64,000 nt of DNA from Clostridiales bacterium (GTDB lineage Bacteria; Bacillota; Clostridia; Peptostreptococcales; Anaerovoracaceae), in assembly GCA_012841925.1 (NCBI GenBank), contig DUTT01000017.1, positions 1 to 64,000 on the forward strand, in the 5' to 3' direction. Positions within the stretch are counted from its first letter, which is position 1. Every line of letters begins with the position of its first letter. The position numbers were made by a program, and so were the translations under genes. Positions 46,798 to 54,864 of this stretch are shown here, in pieces. Under the pieces are notes generated by a model. It was not told the origin of the DNA, ran no database searches, and was given only the letters and a program-made list of their open reading frames with translations.

Positions 46798-47294
46798 GTC
46801 TGCATCGTCGGTGGAGCGAATGGATCGGCGGGCAGACCGACGATACGTTCGACGCATTCTGGGAAGAATATTCCTCTGCTGAGGAACGCATCTATAGAGA
46901 TATCCTGCAGCGCTATCCGGCCGTGCCGCAGGGTATTCTCGGCGAGCTGGCCGAAAGCTACGGCATTGAACCGGTGCTGTACATGGGATTCTTGGACGGC
47001 ATCAACTCCAGCCTCAAAGAGCCGCTGCCGCTCGAGAAATTTGACGAGCAAAGCGAATTTACGCTGGACATCGACTACGATGTGCTTCTGTTTAACATGC
47101 ACGTCGCTGCAGCAGACTATCTGTACGGCCTGGAGGAATGGGACCGCGTTTTTTCGGCCGACGAACAGGAAGCCATCTACAGCCGTTACCGCCGCTCAAA
47201 GACCGTCATCAGAGAGCCGAAGATCGGCCGGAACGATCCCTGCCCGTGCGGCAGCGGAAAAAAGTACAAGAAGTGCTGCGGAAAGGATGCGTAG
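46794..47294 (+). CDS. SEC-C-motif protein of unknown function
   Basis: The 166-residue protein ends with the zinc-binding SEC-C motif [20 protein letters not shown], the same element as at the C-terminus of SecA. The N-terminal 140 residues are acidic and helical and match nothing I recognise by eye. Such proteins are common in Bacillota, and roles in ribosome or translocon contact have been suggested but not shown. It overlaps the hom stop by 4 bp and is followed 3 bp later by nth, so the three genes form an operon. Confidence 0.8.
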   Translation: MSLHRRWSEWIGGQTDDTFDAFWEEYSSAEERIYRDILQRYPAVPQGILGELAESYGIEPVLYMGFLDGINSSLKEPLPLEKFDEQSEFTLDIDYDVLLFNMHVAAADYLYGLEEWDRVFSADEQEAIYSRYRRSKTVIREPKIGRNDPCPCGSGKKYKKCCGKDA

Positions 47295-47297
47295 TCC

Positions 47298-47933
47298 ATG
47301 CCCGTTTTAAAAAAAGCTGACCGCCTAAAAGTGGTCTCCCGCCTGCTCGCCGGTTATCCTGCGGCGGGTTGTGCGCTGGATTTTACAACTGAATATCAAC
47401 TGCTGGTCTCCGTCGTGCTGTCCGCACAGACGACGGACCGCAGCGTCAACGAAGTGACACCGGCGCTTTTCGCTGTGGCTCCGGATGCGCATGCGATGGT
47501 CGCTCTGTCACCCGGAGAGATTCAGGAATACATACGCCGCATCGGCATGTATCGCACAAAGGCGGATCACATCTGGAATCTGTCGAACATGCTGATCGAA
47601 AAATACGGAGGCGAGGTACCGGGAACGTACGAGCAGCTGATCGAACTGCCCGGGGTCGGGCGAAAAACGGCAAATGTCGTCCTGTCCGTGGCGTTCGGCG
47701 AGCAGAGGATCGCGGTTGACACACACGTATTCCGGCTGGCCAACCGAATCGGACTCACGAAGGAGCCCGATGTGCTGAAGACCGAGCTGGCGCTCATGAA
47801 AGTCATCCCGGAGCAGAACTGGACGGCCATGCACCATGCGCTGATTCACCACGGAAGACAGGTGTGCTCCGCAAGAAAACCCCGCTGCGACGAATGCATC
47901 CTGCTGGATGTATGCGCCCGCAACGGGGTGTAA
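47298..47933 (+). CDS. nth: Endonuclease III
   Basis: Base-excision-repair DNA glycosylase/AP lyase of 211 residues. The helix-hairpin-helix LPGVGRKTANVVL includes the catalytic lysine, VDTHVFRLANRIGL the catalytic aspartate, and the C-terminal four-cysteine loop (CSARKPRCDECILLDVC) binds a 4Fe-4S cluster. It removes oxidised pyrimidines. Third gene of the hom operon. A 30-base pyrimidine-rich tract separates its stop from the convergent nrdJ stop. Confidence 0.96.
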   Translation: MPVLKKADRLKVVSRLLAGYPAAGCALDFTTEYQLLVSVVLSAQTTDRSVNEVTPALFAVAPDAHAMVALSPGEIQEYIRRIGMYRTKADHIWNLSNMLIEKYGGEVPGTYEQLIELPGVGRKTANVVLSVAFGEQRIAVDTHVFRLANRIGLTKEPDVLKTELALMKVIPEQNWTAMHHALIHHGRQVCSARKPRCDECILLDVCARNGV

Positions 47934-47967
47934 TAAGTTTTTCCTTTACTTTTCCTTTTCCTTTCCT

Positions 47968-50322
47968 CTACCGCACCGGACACGCACCGCCTTCGCAGCC
48001 GTCGCTGCCGATGTCGTACTGCACCTCAGCCGTCTCGTACTTAGAAATGAGCGAGGGAACGAACGCATTCATGGCCGCTGTCCGCTCGCGGTATTCTTTT
48101 TCCGTAATTTCCTCGTAGGGCAGCAGGTCGTAAAAGCTGTCGTCATAGGACAGGAACGAAAGCGCCACCGTATCGTCCCAGTTTTCGTACACCCACTCTT
48201 CCACCTGATCCCATTCGCTGTCGCGCACGTGCACGGTAATCGAACAGTTGTGCTCCACGTAGTTTTCCATGAACATCTTGTAGATTTCGAGCTGCTCCAC
48301 AGCAGTAACATCGCCTTTCAGTTTTCCTTCCGGCGCCTTAATGGGAAATTCCACTACTTTCGTCGAACAGTTTTCAGCCGTCTGCCCCACTTCCGGCAAT
48401 ACGGGATAACCGAGCTCTTCGCATACCTTTGTAAGCGGATCGTCTGCGGAGATGCGGATGCGTCGGATGTAGTAGGCTGCATGGGAAAAATGCACGCCCG
48501 AAGATACGACCGGCAGGAGGCTGAGTGTGCCTTCCGGCTTGACCGTGGTGATGAGGAGCGGTCTTGGCAATCCCAGTTCGTCTGCATAACTTTCCGCTGC
48601 CTGCCTTGCTGCAGCTTTTAAGTCCCGGAGCAGTTCTTCCTGGGCAGCCCGGTCCAGACCCGCGGCGTTGACCATGTCCTGCCAGCCCGTGAGCGAACAG
48701 CCGAGGAGTTTATCTCTCTGCTGCACATTGTTCCAGTCGGGAATCTCAAGCTCGGTACACGTCATGCGGTACCCTGCCCGCGCTGACAGACGCTGTGCCT
48801 CCATGAGCCCAGCCCGGTCGAGCGTCCCGTCTTCGTTCACAAACGCCTTGACGTTGATCGTCGTCAGGTTGCACAGTCCCTTGGAATCCAGGAGGATTTC
48901 GGCGCAGGGGTTGATGCCGTTGAAGTTCGGCCTCCTCTTTGCGCCCGCCTCTGCATTGACCCAGCCCGGTTCGCCGGAGTAGCGCATCTGCGTTAAGTGC
49001 CAGTGCAGCTTTTCGCGCGTCGGCTTTTTTTCGTAGTAGATGGAGTTGTTGCTCATCTGCCGGTGCGAAAGTTCCTGATCGATGACCCACTTTTCGCCCT
49101 CTTTTTTGTAGAGCTGATTTTTGGCCTGAATGCATTCCTGATCGTCGGCATCGATGAGGACGATTTCCGCCGTTCTGCGCACACCGCCGACGACGACGTT
49201 TTCGCCGATGATATTGGCGATATCCAGACAGTCGATGGGCTGCAGCCGTGTCCGGCCGTCGACCTGACGCACGCCGGCTTTCTCGATGACGCGCGTAATT
49301 TTCGTAAACATGTTTTTCATGCTGGAGTGGCCGCTTGCCGTCCCGCCGAACGTGTTGAGCTTTTCGCCGCGCTCGCGCACGTGATCGTAGTTGAGTATGA
49401 TGGTCTTTATTTTGCGGTACTCGGAACTGTACAGCACTTTAAAGAAGTAATCCAGCGACTGCACCCACCCTTCTTTGCTGTCGCCAATTGTGATCTTAAC
49501 CGTGTCGTTGTGCGTAAAATCCAGTCCCGTGCTGTCCTGCCGGAGGCTTTTGAGCAGCGGCGTATACGATTCGTGAATAACATCGATATCCGTTCGGATG
49601 GTCGGAAACTTTGCCACATCAGACTTCAGCACGCGCACACCGACACCGGAGCCGACCATCAGCAGGTAGAACACATCGTGGAACGCATCAAAGCTGTCGA
49701 GCACCTGAAACGAGCAATTGAAGTTGCTCATCGGGTAGTATTTGGATACATCGGTCGAGCCGACCCAGAATGTGCGACCGGAGAGAAACTGCTTGAGGTT
49801 AAAGATGTTGTCGAACAGTTTTTCCGCTTCGTCTGCAGGCGTCGGAATGAGACTGCAGTTGTATTCCACGGCACGCCGGATCGTTTCCCACCAATACTCC
49901 CTGCGGTTTTCATCAGAAAGCCAGCGCGAATACGTCCGATAAAACACAAAGCTCCCGAGCTGATCCATGGGCGAGGGTGCGTGCTTGTACGGACTGATAA
50001 ACTCTTCGCTGATGATCCGGCCTTCCTGCTTGCGTCTCTCGCCGCGCGTCCGCTCGCGCTCATAGCGGTAGATGATAAATTTTTTGGCGACATCCTTTCG
50101 TTCGCTGGCCATGAGGAAGTCTTCGACGAGATCCTGCAGATCCTCGACCTTGACAAGCCTTTTAGATCGTTCCACCTGCTTTTCGATCGCCTCGGCGATG
50201 CCTGCAGACAAGTGCTCATCTACGCCTAAGCGCGTTTCCTGCATCGCTTTTTCGATGGCGGTTTTAATCTTCGAGCCGTCGAATACCACCTCTGTCCCGT
50301 CCCGTTTGATGACCGTTTTCAT
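47968..50322 (-). CDS. nrdJ: Adenosylcobalamin-dependent (class II) ribonucleotide reductase
   Basis: The 784-residue reductase makes deoxynucleotides without oxygen, using a B12-generated thiyl radical. Residues 1-90 form an ATP-cone (MKTVIKRDGTEVVFDGSKI). The barrel contains NCSFQVLDS with a redox cysteine, GGVRRTAEI, NGINPCAEILL with the radical cysteine and NxCxE signature, and TTVKPEGTLSLL. The C-terminus ends CEGGACPVR, a redox cysteine pair. Length and the insert pattern resemble the monomeric ribonucleoside-triphosphate reductases. Two NrdR boxes cover its promoter. No cobalamin riboswitch was recognised in the leader. Confidence 0.96.
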   Translation of the reverse strand: MKTVIKRDGTEVVFDGSKIKTAIEKAMQETRLGVDEHLSAGIAEAIEKQVERSKRLVKVEDLQDLVEDFLMASERKDVAKKFIIYRYERERTRGERRKQEGRIISEEFISPYKHAPSPMDQLGSFVFYRTYSRWLSDENRREYWWETIRRAVEYNCSLIPTPADEAEKLFDNIFNLKQFLSGRTFWVGSTDVSKYYPMSNFNCSFQVLDSFDAFHDVFYLLMVGSGVGVRVLKSDVAKFPTIRTDIDVIHESYTPLLKSLRQDSTGLDFTHNDTVKITIGDSKEGWVQSLDYFFKVLYSSEYRKIKTIILNYDHVRERGEKLNTFGGTASGHSSMKNMFTKITRVIEKAGVRQVDGRTRLQPIDCLDIANIIGENVVVGGVRRTAEIVLIDADDQECIQAKNQLYKKEGEKWVIDQELSHRQMSNNSIYYEKKPTREKLHWHLTQMRYSGEPGWVNAEAGAKRRPNFNGINPCAEILLDSKGLCNLTTINVKAFVNEDGTLDRAGLMEAQRLSARAGYRMTCTELEIPDWNNVQQRDKLLGCSLTGWQDMVNAAGLDRAAQEELLRDLKAAARQAAESYADELGLPRPLLITTVKPEGTLSLLPVVSSGVHFSHAAYYIRRIRISADDPLTKVCEELGYPVLPEVGQTAENCSTKVVEFPIKAPEGKLKGDVTAVEQLEIYKMFMENYVEHNCSITVHVRDSEWDQVEEWVYENWDDTVALSFLSYDDSFYDLLPYEEITEKEYRERTAAMNAFVPSLISKYETAEVQYDIGSDGCEGGACPVR

Positions 50323-50397
50323 GACGCTTCCCTTCCTCTTCTCCGTTTGTATACCCTATGAAGCCGCGTGCAGCCGCACATCCGGCCCTGCTCTTCA

Positions 50398-50444
50398 ATG
50401 CTATATGTAGTGATAACCCCTTTGCAAAGCACAGTATATAGTAT
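50398..50444. promoter_or_regulatory. Tandem NrdR boxes upstream of nrdJ
   Basis: ATGCTATATGTAGTGA (50398-50413) and GCACAGTATATAGTAT (50429-50444) each match 12 of 16 positions of the NrdR consensus ACACTATATATAGTGT. They start 31 bp apart with a 15-bp gap, three helical turns, as known for paired NrdR sites. One covers the -10, the other lies just downstream, so NrdR repression of nrdJ is expected. Confidence 0.75.
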
Positions 50445-50461
50445 TTCGAATCGGGACTCAA
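50433..50461 (-). promoter_or_regulatory. nrdJ promoter
   Basis: On the minus strand TTGAGT (50456-50461) and TATACT (50433-50438) are 17 bp apart. The -10 lies inside the upstream NrdR box. Confidence 0.65.
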
Positions 50462-50492
50462 CCGGTTTTTATCCGGTTTCGGCAATCGGCGC

Positions 50493-50540
50493 TTTACAAG
50501 ATTTTGATCTACCGGTATAGTTGTATACAAATCTACCGGT
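50493..50540 (+). promoter_or_regulatory. gntR promoter with overlapping operator
   Basis: TTTACA (50493-50498) and TATAGT (50516-50521) are 17 bp apart. Directly at the start point lies TTGTATACAA (50521-50530), a perfect palindrome typical of FadR/FCD-type GntR operators. It is flanked by two direct copies of ATCTACCGGT (50507-50516 and 50531-50540). Autorepression by the adjacent GntR protein is likely. Confidence 0.65.
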
Positions 50541-50570
50541 CGTACGGATTCGGACAGAAAGGAATGCAAC

Positions 50571-51236
50571 ATGCTTACGACACAGTCACAGGCAGCGAAT
50601 GCGGCGCTCTCCCTGCCGCAGAACCTTTTCAACAAACTCAGAGACGATATCCTGCAAGGCAAAATCGAGGCAGGCGAAAAACTGACAGAAAAACGTATCT
50701 GCAAGGAATACAATGTCAGCAGAACCCCTGTGCGCGAAGCGTTCCAGAAACTCGAACTCGACGGACTCATCGAAATCATCCCGAACCGCGGTGCGTTCGT
50801 AATCGGACTTACACGCCAGGACATCGAAGATATGTACGAGCTGCGCAAAGCCTACGAGGCCATTGCCGTGCGATGGGCGGTTGAGCGCATCACGGATGCA
50901 GAGTTCGAAGCACTGGAAGAAGCGTTCGACATGATGGAGTTCTACACACAGAAAAACGACGCAGACAAGATGTTGATGATGAACATGCGTTTCCACAGCC
51001 TCATTTATGCTGCCACAAAAAATCGCATGCTCCAGCATGTGCTGACCTCCTATCAGATTTATACAAAAAACACAAAAGTCAGCAGCGAATACATTCTCGC
51101 CTACCTCGACGAAGTGCTGCAGGAGCACCGGGAAATTTTTATGGCATTTCAAAACAAGGATAAAAAGGCAGCCACCGAAGCCTGCATTCGTCACATGGAA
51201 AACGGGAAGAGACGCGCCGGATTTGACCTGGACTGA
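50571..51236 (+). CDS. GntR-family (FadR/FCD) transcriptional regulator
   Basis: The 221-residue repressor has an N-terminal winged helix (LRDDILQGKIEAGEKLTEKR, then VSRTPVREAFQKLELDGLI) and a C-terminal all-helical FCD domain (residues ~85-215) that binds an organic acid, often with a metal through Asp and His residues such as in MRFHSLIYAAT and EHREIFMAF. The ligand is unknown. It stands between nrdJ (divergent) and the PLP enzyme (same strand). It probably controls itself and may control the PLP gene, which has its own promoter without an identical operator. Confidence 0.92.
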   Translation: MLTTQSQAANAALSLPQNLFNKLRDDILQGKIEAGEKLTEKRICKEYNVSRTPVREAFQKLELDGLIEIIPNRGAFVIGLTRQDIEDMYELRKAYEAIAVRWAVERITDAEFEALEEAFDMMEFYTQKNDADKMLMMNMRFHSLIYAATKNRMLQHVLTSYQIYTKNTKVSSEYILAYLDEVLQEHREIFMAFQNKDKKAATEACIRHMENGKRRAGFDLD

Positions 51237-51256
51237 AAGCGTTTTTAGGGTATAAT
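51229..51256 (+). promoter_or_regulatory. Promoter of the PLP-enzyme gene
   Basis: TGGACT (51229-51234) and TATAAT (51251-51256) are 16 bp apart, at the end of the gntR gene. The leader contains an imperfect 18-bp palindrome with centre CCTGCAGG (51267-51284), a possible regulatory site. Confidence 0.5.
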
Positions 51257-51307
51257 GATCGAAACGGGCTGCCTGCAGGTAGCCATCGACAAACAGGAGG
51301 GTTTGCC

Positions 51308-52780
51308 ATGATTGATTTGACGATCGACAAAAAAGGCCTGGAAAACAACATCCGCGTCGCGAAAGAAAACAACATCGTAATTCCGACGATTGCGGAAATG
51401 CGCGATCCGGAACGCATTCCGGACGCTATCAAAGAAAAGCTCAAGAATGTAGGATTGTGGGATGTCAATCCGCTGAACCTGTTCCGGATTACATGGAAGA
51501 ATGAACCCAAAGAAAAGGGCGGGCAGTTTCAGAGCGTTCCGAACTACATCGAACTTCCGTCTGCGCTCACCGGCGTACCGTGCCGCATCTTTGCCATGGC
51601 CGGCAAGTGGTTCCCCACCGGCTGCCATAAAGTCGGCGCATCGTTTGGCTGTCTGGCGCCGAGGCTTTTGACCGGACAGTTCGACTCCACGCATCACAAA
51701 GCGGCCTGGCCCTCCACCGGAAACTACTGCCGGGGCGGTGCGTTCAATTCAAAGCTTCTGGCCAGCCACTCCATCGCCATCCTGCCCGAAGGCATGTCCA
51801 AAGAGCGGTTCGACTGGCTGATGACCATCGCGACCGAAGTGATCGCAACCCCGGGCAGCGAATCTGATGTCAAAGAAATCTTCGACAAGACCTGGGAACT
51901 GAAGCAGCAGCCCGACGTCATGGTGTTCAACCAGTTCGAGGAAATGGGCAACGTGCTGTGGCACTACAATGTGACAGGCACGGCCATGGCCGACGTGTAC
52001 GAATCCATCAAAAAGCCGGGCAACCGCTTTGCAGCCGCCTGCTTTACGTCCGGTTCCGCAGGCACGATGAGCGCCGGCGATTATCTGAAAGATGTCTATC
52101 CGGAGCTGAAGCTCGCCGTCGGCGAAGCGCTGCAGTGCCCGACCATCCTTTCCAACGGCTTTGGGAGCCACCGGATCGAAGGCATCGGAGACAAGCATAT
52201 TCCGTGGATTCACAATGTAAAAAATACGGACATGGTCATCGACATCGACGACGAAGACGCCGTGCGGCTGATGCGCCTGTTCAACACGGAACCCGGAAAA
52301 CAATACCTTCGGGACGAACTGAAGCTCGACGCCGGCCTCGTGGAGCATTTCTCGCTGATGGGCATATCCGGCGTTGCAAACATGCTGGCCGCGATCAAAA
52401 TGGCGAAGTACTACGAGCTGACGGAAAACGACGTTATAGGTACCGTACTGACCGACTCCGCCGACATGTACCGTTCCCGCATCGACGAACTCGAACAACA
52501 GTACGGCCCCTACCACGCGCAGGAAGCGCACATGGACTACTGTAGACACCTGCTGGCGCAGAAGACCGATCACATGGCTGAGTTGACGTACGCAGACCGC
52601 AAGCGGGTGCACAATCTGAAATACTATACGTGGGTCGAGCAGCAGGGCCGCGACATGCACGAGCTGAACGACTTGTGGTACGACACGGAAAACACGTGGG
52701 ACGCCGTCCATGCGCAGGCGGAGGAGCTCGACGAACTCATCCGCGCATTCAACGAGGCGACGGGACTGCTGAAAGCGTAG
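51308..52780 (+). CDS. Fold-type II PLP-dependent enzyme, cysteine-synthase/threonine-synthase-like, reaction unknown
   Basis: The 490-residue protein has the tryptophan-synthase-beta fold signature. KWFPTGCHKVGASFGCL at about residue 100 carries the likely Schiff-base lysine, WPSTGNYCRGGAF the substrate loop and SGSAGTMSAGDYL the glycine-rich phosphate-binding loop. It is longer than cysteine synthase (about 310) with a C-terminal extension. I recognise the family as conserved in Clostridia and usually annotated only as a PLP-dependent lyase or thiolase; similarity in size to OrtB of ornithine fermentation is noted, but no ortA-like partner is adjacent. AGGAGG precedes the ATG. It leads a run with the GTPase and B3/4 genes. 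Confidence 0.8.
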   Translation: MIDLTIDKKGLENNIRVAKENNIVIPTIAEMRDPERIPDAIKEKLKNVGLWDVNPLNLFRITWKNEPKEKGGQFQSVPNYIELPSALTGVPCRIFAMAGKWFPTGCHKVGASFGCLAPRLLTGQFDSTHHKAAWPSTGNYCRGGAFNSKLLASHSIAILPEGMSKERFDWLMTIATEVIATPGSESDVKEIFDKTWELKQQPDVMVFNQFEEMGNVLWHYNVTGTAMADVYESIKKPGNRFAAACFTSGSAGTMSAGDYLKDVYPELKLAVGEALQCPTILSNGFGSHRIEGIGDKHIPWIHNVKNTDMVIDIDDEDAVRLMRLFNTEPGKQYLRDELKLDAGLVEHFSLMGISGVANMLAAIKMAKYYELTENDVIGTVLTDSADMYRSRIDELEQQYGPYHAQEAHMDYCRHLLAQKTDHMAELTYADRKRVHNLKYYTWVEQQGRDMHELNDLWYDTENTWDAVHAQAEELDELIRAFNEATGLLKA

Positions 52781-52805
52781 CGCAGCCGGTCGATGGGAGA
52801 AATCA

Positions 52806-54137
52806 TTGCAGTTAAAGAACGACATCACCGATCTCGTCCGGGAGACGAAGCGTCTCCTGGACGGATCCGACATTTTAGGCAGACAGGCCGCCCGGGCGGA
52901 CATCGTCTTAAAAAAACTGGAAGCCGAACGCATCAACATCGCGGTAATCGGCCAGTTTAAGCGCGGCAAAAGCGCCCTGGTCAACGCTCTGCTCGGGCAG
53001 GAGTTGCTGCCGGTGGGCATCATCCCCGTCACATCGGCGGTCACTGAAATCCACCACGGCGACCCCAACGTAGCCATCCGATTTTACAACGGTCTCGTGC
53101 AGCCTGTCCGGATCGAAGATCTGCCCGACTACATCAGCGAAGAAAAAAATCCGGATAACCGGCTCGACGTATCCTCTGTCCGCATCCACTCCCCTTCGCC
53201 TTTCCTTGCACAGGGGCTGACGCTCGTCGATACGCCCGGCGTCGGATCATTTCACAAGCACAATACGGAAGCGGCCTACGCGTTCGTACGCGAAAGCGAT
53301 GCGGTCATCTTTATGCTGTCTGTCGATACGCCCATCAACGAAATCGAGATTGAATTCCTTCGCAATACGCGCGCATTCGCAGGCAAGTTTTTCTTCGTCG
53401 TCAACAAGATCGACCTCGTAAGTCCGGAAGACCTCGCCGCTTTCGTCGCCTACTGCAATGACCTTCTGGAAAAACTCATGGAGACCGGCAACATTACCCT
53501 CTTCCCCGTCAGCGCCAAGATCGGCACGGGGATTGAGGAGCTCAGGGACATGCTGCTGCGGGAATGCCGCACCGGTCTTCTGCGCATCCTGTGCGAATCG
53601 TCGAGGCTCAAGCTGTACAATATCATCGTCGAGGCGCTTGCTCAAATTGAACTGTACTGGAAAGTCCTGGTGATGCCGCCGCTCGTTCTCGACCGGACAG
53701 TCGGTCGCATGGAAAGGGAACTCGATGCGTTCCGGGAGCGAGTATCGACCACTGTAAGCGAGCTCGGTGCCGATCAGGATGTAATCGTACCGGGCCTTTC
53801 AGAGCGGCTCGAAGCAGAGCTCAACGTCTTTAAGCTCGACCTGACCAGTGCCGTTACAGACACATTCGGCATGGACTATCATTACGAAATCGAAGAGCTC
53901 GAACAGGACGAAGCAGTTCAAGCGACGGCAGATCTCCCGCTCGCCCGGCATCTCGGGGAACAGTTTGCACGCGATGCTTCGGGCATCCTCGACGACCTGG
54001 GCGCCACGCTGAACCGCGTTCTTTTGTATCGCAACACCAGCACGCCGGAAGTCGTCACCCATATCTACGCCCTCAACCGCCTCGTGCGCCAGCTGCGCAG
54101 GACAAGAAATACACTACGCCACATGGAGGAATCATGA
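52806..54137 (+). CDS. Dynamin-family GTPase
   Basis: The 443-residue protein has an N-terminal GTPase domain: G1 GQFKRGKSALVNAL near residue 50, the G2 threonine region PVTSAVTEI, G3 LVDTPGVGS near 140, and G4 VNKIDLV near 200. The C-terminal ~200 residues are helical with heptad character, as in bacterial dynamin-like proteins, though shorter than full BDLPs (600 or more) and without an obvious membrane paddle. A role in membrane or stress maintenance is inferred only from the family. The start is TTG at 52806 behind GGGAG. It overlaps the next gene by 4 bp. Confidence 0.85.
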   Translation: MQLKNDITDLVRETKRLLDGSDILGRQAARADIVLKKLEAERINIAVIGQFKRGKSALVNALLGQELLPVGIIPVTSAVTEIHHGDPNVAIRFYNGLVQPVRIEDLPDYISEEKNPDNRLDVSSVRIHSPSPFLAQGLTLVDTPGVGSFHKHNTEAAYAFVRESDAVIFMLSVDTPINEIEIEFLRNTRAFAGKFFFVVNKIDLVSPEDLAAFVAYCNDLLEKLMETGNITLFPVSAKIGTGIEELRDMLLRECRTGLLRILCESSRLKLYNIIVEALAQIELYWKVLVMPPLVLDRTVGRMERELDAFRERVSTTVSELGADQDVIVPGLSERLEAELNVFKLDLTSAVTDTFGMDYHYEIEELEQDEAVQATADLPLARHLGEQFARDASGILDDLGATLNRVLLYRNTSTPEVVTHIYALNRLVRQLRRTRNTLRHMEES

Positions 54138-54838
54138 AAACCGTTCGTATCACAGATTCGTTTCGCGCATTGTTCCCCGATGCGCGCATTGCGCTCGTCT
54201 GCCTCGAGGACATCGACAACACCGTCACGCATCCGGACATCGAGACCGGGCTGAAACTCGCTAACGAGCAGGCGGAACGCCACCTGGTCAAGGAAGTGTT
54301 CAGCGAAAACCCCGCCGTTGCCGTATGGCGGGAAGCGTTTCGGAAGTTCAAAACAAAGAAAGGCGTGCGAAGCTCCATCGAGAGCCTGTTGAAGCGCGTC
54401 GAAAAAGGAAATCCCGTCGGACCGATCAATCCCCTCGTCGACATCTACAATGCTATTTCGCTCGAATACGGATTGCCCTGCGGAGGCGAAGATATCGATA
54501 CCATCGAAGGCGATCTGCTGCTGACCGTGGCCGAAGGCGGCGAGTCGTTCCTCGCACTCGGCGACGAAACAGAAGACCCCGCCCTGCCGGGCGAGGTCGT
54601 GTACAGAGATGATGTCGGTATCGTATGCCGGTGCTGGAACTGGCGTGACGGCGTGCGCACGATGCTCACCGAACGCACGGTCCGCGCCGTCCTCGTGCTC
54701 GAATCCGTCGATCCTGCCCGAAATGACGACCTGGCAGCCGCCGTCGAAGAACTTGCTGCACGCTGCACGCAATTCCTCGGAGGCACCGCGCGCACTGCCA
54801 TCCTGGGCGGAAGCCCGGACGAATTTATCCTGCTGTAA
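54134..54838 (+). CDS. Free-standing B3/4-domain protein (tRNA-synthetase beta-subunit-like)
   Basis: The 234-residue protein matches the B3/B4 domain of phenylalanyl-tRNA synthetase beta, the editing domain that hydrolyses mischarged Tyr-tRNA. The diagnostic core is NPVGPINPLVDIYNAISLEY followed by GLPCGGEDIDTIEGDL. Single-domain relatives are proposed trans-editing factors or amino-acid-binding proteins, mostly untested. It overlaps the GTPase stop (ATGA) and converges with ileS 26 bp away. No catalytic or tRNA-binding domain of a synthetase is attached. Confidence 0.87.
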   Translation: MKTVRITDSFRALFPDARIALVCLEDIDNTVTHPDIETGLKLANEQAERHLVKEVFSENPAVAVWREAFRKFKTKKGVRSSIESLLKRVEKGNPVGPINPLVDIYNAISLEYGLPCGGEDIDTIEGDLLLTVAEGGESFLALGDETEDPALPGEVVYRDDVGIVCRCWNWRDGVRTMLTERTVRAVLVLESVDPARNDDLAAAVEELAARCTQFLGGTARTAILGGSPDEFILL

Positions 54839-54864
54839 GTTTCAGCAGTTTTGTCTCCGCTTTA

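Noticed and set aside
47934..47967. Pyrimidine-rich tract between the convergent nth and nrdJ genes as a terminator
   Set aside because: There is a T-rich run but no hairpin before it on either strand, so it is recorded only as context.
50323..50397. Cobalamin riboswitch before the B12-dependent nrdJ
   Set aside because: The leader is too short and lacks the B12-box; the NrdR sites explain the region better.
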